64,000 bases of DNA from Saprospiraceae bacterium. GTDB taxonomy: Bacteria > Bacteroidota > Bacteroidia > Chitinophagales > Saprospiraceae. A program made the translations under genes and the position numbers. Within the stretch, counting starts at the first letter, position 1; the number at the start of each line of letters is the position of its first letter. Under the pieces are notes generated by a model. That model made no database searches. It was given only the letters and a program-made list of their open reading frames with translations, and was not told where the DNA came from. Shown here piece by piece: positions 18,865 to 27,081 of this stretch. The stretch covers positions 1-64,000 of the forward strand of contig JANQPA010000024.1 in NCBI GenBank assembly GCA_028285545.1, given 5' to 3'.

Positions 18865-20397
18865 TTAGCTTAAAATGCTTTGCTGTCTTTTTTCAATGGC
18901 CGCCTGAGGTGTTCTTCCAGCTACAGGGTCTATCATATTGGCAGCAATCTTTCCTGAAGCAATTACTGCCGGTACACCAGCCCCTGGATGAGTACCAGCC
19001 CCAACGAAATACAAATTTTTATAAAAGGTGGATTTAGTGTGAGGTCTCATCCATCCTGATTGAATAAGGGAAGGTTTTACAGAAAAAGCAGCTCCTTTAT
19101 AACTATTAAGAGTATGTTTAAAATGAAGTGGATTAATGCTATGTTGTGCAATAATGTTATTTCTAAGATCCGGCAGGTAATTTTCTTCTAAAAAGCCAAG
19201 AATCTTGTCATTATATGTTGGTCCTATTTCATTCCAGTCTATGTTAGCATCCAAGTGAGGAACTAGAGATAACACATAAAAAGATTCACAACCTTCAGGG
19301 GCAATCGTATTATCCGAATAGGTAGGCATGTGCATATAGATGCAAAGATCATCTGATAGCTTTTTGCCTTTGAAAATGTTTTTTAATAAACGCCGGTATT
19401 TTTTGTTGAAAATGATGTTATGATGCGATAACTGACTATCCAGATATCGCTTTTTGGTACCAAAATAAATGACTACTAATGAGTTGCTGTAGGACAAATT
19501 ATCAATGTATAAATCGATCTTCTGGGGACGGTGTTTTTTGGCAATCATATTTTTGTAAGCAAATGAAACGTCTGCATTACATACTATTTCATCAGCTTTG
19601 TGTATCCCGCCATCTGAAAATCGAATTCCACTAGCACGGCCATTTTCTATTAGAATTTCGGATATCTCTGTATTTAATTGAATAGATCCTCCCATTTCCT
19701 GGAATAAGCTACCCAGAGCATTTACTATAGCTCCTGTTCCTCCTCGTGCGTAATGAATTCCCCATTCTTTTTCAAATTGAATGATGAGGTCAAAAATTGC
19801 AGGGGTATCAAAAGGGCTGCCACCGATTAATAGAGGGTGAAATGAGCAAATGCGCCTTAGAAATTCATCTTTTACAAAACGTGCTGCATAATGATAGGTA
19901 GGTAAATAGGTTCCCATCTTGAGTGCACCGGGAATAATTTCTAACATTTCCTGCGCACTGAGAAAAGGCTTTTCGGTAAGGGGATGATATTTTTCGAAAA
20001 TCTCAACTGAACTTTTGACAAATTTTTCGAATCCTTTGACATCTCGAGGACTTATCTTCGCTACTTCGCTCTTGGCACGATCTAGATCTCGATAGTAGTT
20101 ATAGGCTCTTCCTTTATCATCAAAAATTTTGTAAAAAGGATCTATGGGCAGTAATTCAAAATAATCCTCTCTTTGTCTATTTCCCAAAGCAAACAATTCA
20201 TCAAACATGTAGGGGGCAGTAATCACGGTTGGGCCACCATCGAATTTAAAGCCATTAAGCTCATACTGGTAGGCTCTACCTCCCAATTTATCTCGTTTTT
20301 CATATAAACTTACCTTATGACCTGCTGAGGCTAAACGAATGGCAGCTGAAAGGCCTCCAAACCCACTTCCTATTACGATAATTTCTTTTTGTGTCAT
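18865..20397 (-). CDS. crtI: Phytoene desaturase (CrtI family)
   Basis: The protein has an N-terminal FAD-binding motif (IVIGSGFGGLSAAIRLASAG, then GGRAYQYELNGFKFDGGP) and a C-terminal VGAGTHPGAGVPAVIASG, both diagnostic of CrtI-type carotene desaturases/isomerases. The open frame reaches back to 20451, but I chose the ATG at 20397 because it places MTQKEI directly before the dinucleotide-binding strand; the 18 extra residues would be an unsupported extension. It is the first gene of the operon with carotenoid oxygenase, DUF2141 protein and receptor. Related enzymes include CrtD, CrtN and carotenoid oxidases, so the exact step (phytoene, neurosporene or hydroxy-carotenoid) is open. No phytoene synthase is in the window. 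Confidence 0.9.
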   Translation of the reverse strand: MTQKEIIVIGSGFGGLSAAIRLASAGHKVSLYEKRDKLGGRAYQYELNGFKFDGGPTVITAPYMFDELFALGNRQREDYFELLPIDPFYKIFDDKGRAYNYYRDLDRAKSEVAKISPRDVKGFEKFVKSSVEIFEKYHPLTEKPFLSAQEMLEIIPGALKMGTYLPTYHYAARFVKDEFLRRICSFHPLLIGGSPFDTPAIFDLIIQFEKEWGIHYARGGTGAIVNALGSLFQEMGGSIQLNTEISEILIENGRASGIRFSDGGIHKADEIVCNADVSFAYKNMIAKKHRPQKIDLYIDNLSYSNSLVVIYFGTKKRYLDSQLSHHNIIFNKKYRRLLKNIFKGKKLSDDLCIYMHMPTYSDNTIAPEGCESFYVLSLVPHLDANIDWNEIGPTYNDKILGFLEENYLPDLRNNIIAQHSINPLHFKHTLNSYKGAAFSVKPSLIQSGWMRPHTKSTFYKNLYFVGAGTHPGAGVPAVIASGKIAANMIDPVAGRTPQAAIEKRQQSILS

Positions 20398-20712
20398 GCC
20401 TGATTTTTGGGTTATGCTGAATAGATTGTTTAGGAAAAAGTATGAAAACAAGAATGGTTTTTAGGTGCCCAAATAATTGACTAATTATTATGGAATAAGG
20501 TGTATGCTTCAGTTTTTACAGAAAGATGATGTGTAAAATTTTGATAATCAATTGGTTGATTTTTGAAATTTATTTGTAGCCAAAAATTGCAACAGGGGTT
20601 TAACAGGAAAAAGGAGAGAAGGTTTAAAAACAGGCATGATTTATTGGTATTCAAGTAAATCAAGAGAAGTATTATTATTTTAACTAGGTGAATTTCGATT
20701 TGACCAGAAAAC

Positions 20713-21531
20713 ATGAAGTACATTTTAATTTCACCACCTTTAGAACTTGCTGCTTTTATCAAGAATTTTTGGATTTTGGAAGCAAAGCTCGATGCTGATA
20801 AATTGTATCACCATCGCTTATTTGCAGATGCCTGCCCTACCATTGTTTTTCATTATCAGAACTTGTTTTCCTCGTTAAGAGAAAGGACAACTTCATTTAC
20901 TTATTCCCACAGCGTTCTTCATGGGCATACTACTGCTTATGAAGACCTGATGGTGAAAGGGGCATTCGGAATATTTGGGATTACACTATTCCCCTGGAGT
21001 CTTGGGCCCCTGTTCCAGTTAAATCCTCAAACTATTTTACATTCTCATATTTGTTTATCCGAATTGTTGGGTAAAGAGGGAAATGAAATTGAGGATAAAA
21101 TATGTTCGATTCAGGGAGACCAGGAAAGGTTGACCTTGGCAGTATCCTTTCTTATTTCGAGGATAAATAAATACAAAGTTCAGTACAATTTAACTGATTA
21201 TTGTATCGGCGAACTCATCAAATCCCATGGAAATCAAACCATTGAAAACCTGGCCCATAAAAGTGGCTGGTCTAGAAGACACCTGGAGCGACGGTTCGTT
21301 CAACACATTGGATTAAGCCCAAAACAATATGCCAGGGTTCTCAGATTCCAACATACCATCCGTTTGTACGAGAGAGGGCATACTGATTCTCTTACCCATT
21401 TAGCTTATGAGGCTGGTTTTTTTGACCAATCCCATATGAACAGAGACTTTAAAATCTTTTCTGGCCTGCAGCCTAAACGATATTTTCGAAAGCTTCCTGA
21501 AAAAGCTGAAGGTTTTGCCAGGATGAATTAG
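20713..21531 (+). CDS. AraC-family regulator, divergent from carotenoid operon
   Basis: The 272-residue protein has an N-terminal effector-like beta domain (about 1-150, of the DUF6597 type) and a C-terminal AraC DNA-binding domain with NQTIENLAHKSGWSRRHLER as the first helix-turn-helix and LTHLAYEAGFFDQSHMNR as the second, ending FSGLQPKRYFRK. It is transcribed away from the carotenoid operon across 315 bp, counting from the ATG at 20397, so it could regulate that operon as well as itself, or the VOC gene 76 bp downstream. The effector is unknown. Confidence 0.88.
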   Translation: MKYILISPPLELAAFIKNFWILEAKLDADKLYHHRLFADACPTIVFHYQNLFSSLRERTTSFTYSHSVLHGHTTAYEDLMVKGAFGIFGITLFPWSLGPLFQLNPQTILHSHICLSELLGKEGNEIEDKICSIQGDQERLTLAVSFLISRINKYKVQYNLTDYCIGELIKSHGNQTIENLAHKSGWSRRHLERRFVQHIGLSPKQYARVLRFQHTIRLYERGHTDSLTHLAYEAGFFDQSHMNRDFKIFSGLQPKRYFRKLPEKAEGFARMN

Positions 21532-21607
21532 GCAGGTCGCATTTATCCTATTTTTGTTCCAGGCCTACTTTTACCTTTGTCTTATCAATTAAAATGAATT
21601 CAGAATT

Positions 21608-21997
21608 ATGAAAAAATTAGACTCAACACCTGTTGAATATAGTTCGGTCTGTCCTTATTTATTGGTAGAAGACTTGGAAAAGCAAATGCAATTTTTATCT
21701 GAGGTATTTCAGGCAAAAGAAAAAGAAAGGATGACAAATGAAGAAGGGATCCTTTTTCATGGGGAAGTAATTATTGGTGAGGTAGTCATTATGTTAGGTA
21801 AATCAAGAGAAGAATGGCCCGCTAGACAGAGTATGAACTATATTTTTGTTAAAGATGTGGACAAAATTTTTGAGAAGGCCATTCGTTTTGGTGCAGGGGT
21901 AATTATGTTGCCTGGCAATAGAGAATATGGCCTAAGGGAGGCTGGGTTTTCAGATATTCATCAAAATCAATGGTGGATTGCGGCTGCATTAAGGTGA
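21608..21997 (+). CDS. VOC-superfamily protein (glyoxalase/PhnB-like)
   Basis: The 129-residue protein has one beta-alpha-beta-beta-beta module pair typical of the vicinal oxygen chelate fold, with the opening VCPYLLVEDLEKQMQFLSEVF and the NYIFVKDVDKIFEKAIRFGA second module. It lacks the clear metal-binding His/Glu set of true glyoxalase I, and resembles PhnB/YdeD-like binding proteins. Its end overlaps the convergent LysR gene by 9 bp. It may be co-transcribed with the AraC gene; function unknown beyond the fold. Confidence 0.8.
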   Translation: MKKLDSTPVEYSSVCPYLLVEDLEKQMQFLSEVFQAKEKERMTNEEGILFHGEVIIGEVVIMLGKSREEWPARQSMNYIFVKDVDKIFEKAIRFGAGVIMLPGNREYGLREAGFSDIHQNQWWIAAALR

Positions 21998-22882
21998 TAC
22001 TTTCATCTGATTTACTAAACTTTCTACAAAAGACTCATGAAATTCATGCACTGGATCACTTTTGCGGCTGGCTAAATACCATTTTCGGAATAGGCCATTT
22101 TGACTTATTGGAATGGCCTTGATCGCATCATCATTTAAGAAAGGAGCAATGATCCATTCCGCCATGGCCGTCACCCCATAACCCACCTTTATCATTTCAA
22201 TTTGAGCTTCTGTAATTTTTAACTCAGTTATTTTAGCTGGTTTTATGTTTTTGGGGATTAGGAGATGGGTAAATAACCATACTGTTTCCAAAGGTCCGCT
22301 GTATATAATGATGTGCTCATCTTTAAAATCCTTAGCTTCAACAAATGCTTTTTTTGCCCATGGGTGCTTATTCCCAACGATGGCCAGCTGTTCATCTCGA
22401 AATAATTCCTGATACTTGATAAGAGGATTATTCATCAGATTACTGGTTATTACCATATCTACTTCTCCTTTGATTAAACTGGTATAGGAGGCATGTGTGT
22501 ATTCCGGGTGTATGGAAATATTTATTTGAGGATATGATTTGGAAAAAGGACTTAATACCCTGGGGAGCCAATGATAGCAAGTATAACACTCTGTTGTAAT
22601 TTTTAGGTTCCCAATTTTACCCTCTCTAAGATTTTCCAGGTCTTGTTCTACCCTTGTCAGTTCATTCAAAATACGATTCGCAGAGGCCAGCAAAACGCTT
22701 CCAGCTTCAGTCAAGACCAATTTTTTGTTCACCCTATGAAAAAGCCGGAGATTTAGTTCTTTTTCTACTTCTTTTAATTGATGACTCAGGGCAGAGGCAG
22801 AAACATTTAATTGTTCGACTGCCTTAGATAAATTCCCCTTCTCAGCAACTGCCTTTACCAGCCTTAAATGTCGGATCTCCAT
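21989..22882 (-). CDS. LysR-family transcriptional regulator
   Basis: The 297-residue protein has an N-terminal winged helix (MEIRHLRLVKAVAEKGNLSKAVEQLNVSASALSHQL region, residues 1-60) and a C-terminal substrate-binding fold with two alpha/beta lobes. It starts 166 bp from the DUF2911 gene on the opposite strand, with the near-palindrome TGATGAAAATTTTTCATGA right at its start codon, a possible autoregulatory site. The likely target is the divergent gene at 23049, but LysR targets are often distant and the effector is not evident. Confidence 0.88.
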   Translation of the reverse strand: MEIRHLRLVKAVAEKGNLSKAVEQLNVSASALSHQLKEVEKELNLRLFHRVNKKLVLTEAGSVLLASANRILNELTRVEQDLENLREGKIGNLKITTECYTCYHWLPRVLSPFSKSYPQINISIHPEYTHASYTSLIKGEVDMVITSNLMNNPLIKYQELFRDEQLAIVGNKHPWAKKAFVEAKDFKDEHIIIYSGPLETVWLFTHLLIPKNIKPAKITELKITEAQIEMIKVGYGVTAMAEWIIAPFLNDDAIKAIPISQNGLFRKWYLASRKSDPVHEFHESFVESLVNQMKVSP

Positions 22883-23048
22883 TGATGAAAATTTTTCATG
22901 ATTACGCCAAAATCATTTCATTTTATTCAGAGGTAAATATCCATTATTTTTTAGGTATTTGCAATGAAGGTAGGACACCAATTCATGCCTTACCAATCAC
23001 CATAGAACAGGATCGATTCACACATTTTTATAACAAAGTATTCAAAAA

Positions 23049-24122
23049 ATGAAACTTAATATCACCCTTCTGATCACTTTAATTTTTGTTAGTTTTCATT
23101 TATTGTCAGGTCAACAGCTAAGATTTCCAAAAGCAAGCCCTTTTTCTAAAATTAAGCAGCAAGTAGGCATATCCGAGGTGGTGGTGTCTTATCATAGTCC
23201 TGCTGTGAAAGGAAGAAAAATATGGGGTGAGGTGGTTCCTTTTGGACAAATTTGGAGGACAGGTGCAAATGAAAATACGGTTTTTTACACCAGTCATGAT
23301 GTCAAAATACAGGGAAAAAAACTTCCAGCAGGCCGATATGGTTTACACATGATTCCTTCGGAGAATGGTGTCTGGACGGTCATTTTTTCTCATACCTCAA
23401 AAGCCTGGGGCAGCTTTACCTACCAGGAAAAGGAAGATGCTTTAAGAGTAAGGGTAAATCCCAAAACCTCAGAATTTAGAGAGTGGTTGAGCTATGAATT
23501 TCTTGAAAAGGGAGCTGATTTTTTAGTGCTTAGTTTGGCATGGGAAAATTTGCGAATACCAATAAGACTAGAGTATGATGTTCATGGTATTGTAATTGCA
23601 GGCTTTAAGAAAGATCTAAGAACAGATGCCCAATTTGATTTAAATACCTGGAACCAGGCAGCGCAGTATTGCCTGAACAATAATGTTGAGCTAGAGCAAG
23701 GCTTAGAATGGGTAAATCAATCCATCTCAGGGCCATTTTTTACAGCAAAACCTACCTTTTCCAACCTACAAACGAAAGCTCGCCTGTTAGAAAAATTGAA
23801 TAGAAAAAGTGAATCAAAAGAGGTCATGGCCCAAGCTTTAGCTTTAACTACTGTAGAGGCAAATGATTTGTATCAATATGGCCGACAATTGGTGCGGGAA
23901 AATAAACCTGAACAAGCCTTGGAAGTTTTCAAAATGACCAATGAAAGATTCCCCAAAAACTGGCTGGGAGCACATGGCCTGGCCAGGGGATATTCCGCCC
24001 TGGGCAACTTTAAAGAAGCGGTCCGACATGAAGAGAGAGCCCTGAAAATGGCACCCGAGGTAAGTAAGGAGGTGGTTATGGATTATATTGAAAGGTTGAA
24101 AAAAGGGGAGGATATTAATTAA
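23049..24122 (+). CDS. DUF2911 protein with TPR repeats
   Basis: The 357-residue protein has a signal peptide ending at LLSGQQ, a DUF2911 domain (about 25-180) with its hallmark motifs VVVSYHSPAVKGRKIWG, IWRTGANENT and LPAGRYGLHMIP, and tetratricopeptide-like helices in the C-terminal half (about 195-350, for example YQYGRQLVRENKPEQALEVF). The family is almost confined to Bacteroidota and related phyla, secreted, and of unknown function. The LysR gene is divergent. A hairpin of the AGTAGAAAGTAGAAGG type follows the stop. Confidence 0.87.
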   Translation: MKLNITLLITLIFVSFHLLSGQQLRFPKASPFSKIKQQVGISEVVVSYHSPAVKGRKIWGEVVPFGQIWRTGANENTVFYTSHDVKIQGKKLPAGRYGLHMIPSENGVWTVIFSHTSKAWGSFTYQEKEDALRVRVNPKTSEFREWLSYEFLEKGADFLVLSLAWENLRIPIRLEYDVHGIVIAGFKKDLRTDAQFDLNTWNQAAQYCLNNNVELEQGLEWVNQSISGPFFTAKPTFSNLQTKARLLEKLNRKSESKEVMAQALALTTVEANDLYQYGRQLVRENKPEQALEVFKMTNERFPKNWLGAHGLARGYSALGNFKEAVRHEERALKMAPEVSKEVVMDYIERLKKGEDIN

Positions 24123-24132
24123 AACATGATTA

Positions 24133-24216
24133 AAGTAGAAAGTAGAAGGACGATTATCTACTATTTTGATAATAAATAATCTTTCTACCTTCTATCTTTT
24201 ACCTTCTACCTTTTAC
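24133..24216. repeat. AGTAGAAAGTAGAAGG-type imperfect hairpin
   Basis: AAGTAGAAAGTAGAAGG on the left is mirrored by CCTTCTACCTTTTAC and neighbouring CTTTCTACCTTCTATC units on the right, giving an imperfect foldback of about 85 bp. A similar purine/pyrimidine element is present at 47454-47552. It lies just after the DUF2911 gene and may work as a terminator there. Confidence 0.45.
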
Positions 24217-24316
24217 ACTCACTTCATTGCCATTAGAATAGATTTGGTGATCTGGCCAAATTAATTGTAACCTTTTCCTCTACTTGAAAGGTCATATGGG
24301 TTCAAACAACTAACCT

Positions 24317-25021
24317 ATGATCCAACTCAAAATCACCCTCAAATACTGTATTGCTTTTTATTGCATTATCATGCTTTATACTTCTGCCCACGAATTGGTC
24401 CATCATTTTGCTGGCTATTTGATTTGTGGAGATTGGGGATATAAAACCTTCAATTATTTTAGCACTGCCTGTGAGGATGATCCTAAAACTTATTTAGCAA
24501 CTTATGCAGGTCCATTGTTTACTTATCTAATGATGTATGTGGGAATGTATTTTTTGAAGTCAGGAAATACGAATTACCAAAAACATCTGGGATTCGCTCT
24601 GATTTTTGCTCAGTTGCCTTTCCAACGAATGATGGGGCCCATAATGAAAATGAATGATGAATATTATGCTACCGTAAAACTATTTGGAGCAACCGATCTT
24701 AATTTTTGGTTGGTAACCCTAATTATTTTTGCCATTTGCATTCCTCCTTTGATCCGTGCCTACCAATTCATAGGAAATAAATACCGAATAGGGTGGTTTT
24801 TGTTCTATTTTACTTTGTTCCCATACTTACTGTGGGGGCCATTTTTTGGAGGACTGGAATACCTAATGGTGAGCAAAGGAGTTTTAGACCAAACGGTTAT
24901 TGGTATAGGTTTTTTGTTTCTACTCAATGAAATATTTACCATTATTCTACATTTATACACCAGACATAATATTGATCCGGGGGCAGGACAATTGGAGAAG
25001 ACAAGAGTTGATCCTATTTAA
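24317..25021 (+). CDS. Membrane protein with HExxH, M50-like
   Basis: The 234-residue protein is mostly hydrophobic, with about six membrane segments. The first helix region carries His25-Glu26-Leu-Val-His29 (HELVHH), a zinc-metalloprotease motif in a membrane context, followed by TYAGPLFTYLMM, which recalls the Gly-Pro segment near the active site of site-2-protease relatives. The usual downstream Asp ligand motif (NxxPxxxLDG) is not evident, so it may be a divergent M50-like protein or an inactive relative. A sigma factor gene follows 72 bp later on the same strand, which suggests but does not prove regulated proteolysis. Confidence 0.55.
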   Translation: MIQLKITLKYCIAFYCIIMLYTSAHELVHHFAGYLICGDWGYKTFNYFSTACEDDPKTYLATYAGPLFTYLMMYVGMYFLKSGNTNYQKHLGFALIFAQLPFQRMMGPIMKMNDEYYATVKLFGATDLNFWLVTLIIFAICIPPLIRAYQFIGNKYRIGWFLFYFTLFPYLLWGPFFGGLEYLMVSKGVLDQTVIGIGFLFLLNEIFTIILHLYTRHNIDPGAGQLEKTRVDPI

Positions 25022-25093
25022 ATTTTACAACTTTTGGCTTGACAAATAGATGGATTTTTATCAAGTTGGCTTTATTACCCAACTACCATACCA

Positions 25094-25885
25094 ATGAACG
25101 AAACCCAACTTAATGAGGAATTTGAAAAGATAAGGCCTCAGCTGAAATCTTACATCCTAAGAATTACCACCAGTGTTCAGGACACTGAAGATATTGTCCA
25201 GGATACCTGGCTGAAGGCCAATGATAAATTACATACTTTCAAAGGGGAGTCCAGCATCAAAACCTGGATTTTTGCCATCGCTTCTAATTTGGCTAAGGAT
25301 CATTTGCGTAGTAAAAAAAGATGGGTTGAAAATGTAACTGATATCTGTAAGGAGGCTGCACTAGGCAACCCCCAATTTTTTCAGGAGGCCATGAATATTA
25401 GAATGAACTCACCACAAGGGAATTTTGAAATAAAAGAACATATTGCCTTTTGTTTTACCTGTGTTTCCAAATCTCTTCCATTAGAACAACAAATATGCCT
25501 TCTTTTAAAAGAAGTTTATGATTTTGCCAATTCGGAAATTGCCATTATTATGGACAAGACAGTAGCAATGGTAAAATATTATTTACATACTTCCCGGGCT
25601 AAAATGATACAAATATTTGATGGTCGATGTTCTCTAATCAATCAGGAAGGAATTTGCCATCAATGTACTGAACTCAATGGTATTTTTAATCCAAAGCAAA
25701 AGACGCAGGAGGAATTGATAAAAATACAAATGGTAAAATCAGCAGATAATCCGGATAAGGAATATCTGTTTGAATTGAGAATGGATATCGTAAAGGGTTT
25801 AGATCCTTTTGAGTCAGGAGCGGCAGCTTTGCAACTACATCATTTAGAGCACAATAGAAAAGTAATGGAAGATTATTTAAAATAA
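25094..25885 (+). CDS. ECF-like sigma factor with two CxxC motifs
   Basis: The 263-residue protein has sigma region 2 (TEDIVQDTWLKANDKL, then IKTWIFAIASNLAKDHLRSKKR, about 10-75) and region 4 (SLPLEQQICLLLKEVYDFANSEIAIIM, about 125-175). Unlike a standard ECF factor it has Cys120-x2-Cys123 just before region 4, and Cys179 and Cys188-x2-Cys191 just after it, enough to bind zinc or act as a thiol switch. About 80 further residues follow. No anti-sigma gene is adjacent; neighbours are the HExxH membrane protein and an SRPBCC protein 60 bp downstream. Promoter recognition could be set by the metal or redox state, as an inference. Confidence 0.8.
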   Translation: MNETQLNEEFEKIRPQLKSYILRITTSVQDTEDIVQDTWLKANDKLHTFKGESSIKTWIFAIASNLAKDHLRSKKRWVENVTDICKEAALGNPQFFQEAMNIRMNSPQGNFEIKEHIAFCFTCVSKSLPLEQQICLLLKEVYDFANSEIAIIMDKTVAMVKYYLHTSRAKMIQIFDGRCSLINQEGICHQCTELNGIFNPKQKTQEELIKIQMVKSADNPDKEYLFELRMDIVKGLDPFESGAAALQLHHLEHNRKVMEDYLK

Positions 25886-25945
25886 TTCTTTCCAAATCCT
25901 ATCTTTTTTTTTACCCCAGCCGTCAAAGCATCAAATTCTTTAATT

Positions 25946-26455
25946 ATGAAACCATTTTTAATTATTTTGATGCTTATGAGTACCTCAAATCTTTTTGCCC
26001 AAGATGGAAAAGCCACCACCATTAAAAAAACTTTCAATCGACAAACCAGTGTTTCCCTTGACATTCAGGCTGACCCGGCCATTATCTGGGCTTTGTTGAC
26101 AAATGCTTCTGATTTTTCAAGGTGGAACTCCACTGTTATTTCGATTGAAGGGAACATTGCTAAGGGAGAAAAAATTAAATTGAAATCGACATTGGACCCC
26201 GAAAGAACTTTCAAACTTAAGGTGAAAGAATTCGAGGCTGAAAAAAAATTGGTTTGGGGAGATGGAAAGGGCAAAAGGGAATATACGCTGCAGGAAAAAG
26301 AAGGAGGGATAACTCGATTTTTTATGACTGAAAAAATAGGAGGCTTGATGTTTCCCTTGTATGCCGGCTTTATCCCTCCTTTTGATGAAGCTTTTGAACA
26401 ATTTGCTGCGGATTTAAAAAGGGAAGCAGAGTTGATTCAGAAAGGAAAACAGTAA
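25946..26455 (+). CDS. Secreted SRPBCC (START/Bet v1-like) protein
   Basis: The 169-residue protein has a signal peptide ending at NLFAQDG and an SRPBCC fold: DIQADPAIIWALLTNASDFSRWN, then GEKIKLKS, then a C-terminal helix FDEAFEQFAADLKREAELIQ. The fold makes a large hydrophobic cavity for lipids or polyketide-like ligands. A signal peptide is uncommon in the family and places it in the periplasm. It is 60 bp after the sigma factor gene and may be in the same transcript. Confidence 0.8.
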   Translation: MKPFLIILMLMSTSNLFAQDGKATTIKKTFNRQTSVSLDIQADPAIIWALLTNASDFSRWNSTVISIEGNIAKGEKIKLKSTLDPERTFKLKVKEFEAEKKLVWGDGKGKREYTLQEKEGGITRFFMTEKIGGLMFPLYAGFIPPFDEAFEQFAADLKREAELIQKGKQ

Positions 26456-27081
26456 GTTATTTTTCTCGTTTATTAAAGCGGTTAATAAATACATAATTTC
26501 TATTCTCACCGCTAAGGCACCAATATGAATCATCCCAAAAAATTTAGAATAAGTCGTGATTTCATTCTTAATTTCTAAAAAACGGGAGATATTTAGAGAC
26601 ACATAACTGCCTGCGGCAGTCAAGGAAAATAAGTAGAGATAAATAGCTCATTATATTGATGAATTTCCAGAATTGAATATGTTAATCCATAATTTTCTGG
26701 ATATTTCAGGTATATAAAAAGTGAATAAGACAATTTGTCTCCATATGTCTCTGATCTAGGATCACTTTCTGTGAATAATTCCAGAAAATTGGGGATGAGT
26801 CATGTTAGCGATTTAGCGGTGATTTTTTTCAGATTACCCTCCTTTTGGAACTTTCTATTACTTCAAATACCTTTCTAAGGATATGGTGCACCCCAGAAGG
26901 ATTTTTGCCTAAAGATCATAACAAAAAATTTCCGATTTTCTTCTATATTTGCAGCCTTTGCAACAGGTATTTTACAAATACCCGATTAGTATAATAAGAT
27001 GCGTATTTTTATACTTCAGAGTATAACCTGCTTTTAGAAATTCTTTCTTATTTATAGTGATATTTTAATTCCGAAGTTATA
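26456..27081. other. 626-bp gap without a supported gene
   Basis: No convincing coding frame is present. The minus-strand frame near 26414-26623 is short and lacks family signals. The stretch holds a small palindrome at 26606-26620 (ACTGCC-TGC-GGCAGT), two TTAGCGGTGA words (26506-26516 on the minus strand, 26813-26822 on the plus strand) of a kind that recurs near dispersed elements in this phylum, and a promoter-like TATATTTG near its end. It may be the remains of a lost element. Confidence 0.4.
26944..26951 (+). promoter_or_regulatory. TATATTTG promoter element before malQ
   Basis: This matches the Bacteroidota -7 consensus TAnnTTTG. It would give a leader of about 125 bases before the glucanotransferase start at 27082. 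A clear upstream TTTG (-33) partner is not seen. Confidence 0.45.

Noticed and set aside
20481-20762. 93-codon minus-strand frame between crtI and the AraC gene
   Set aside because: It overlaps the AraC start and the divergent promoter region, and has a run of Leu/Asn/Phe codons without family signals.
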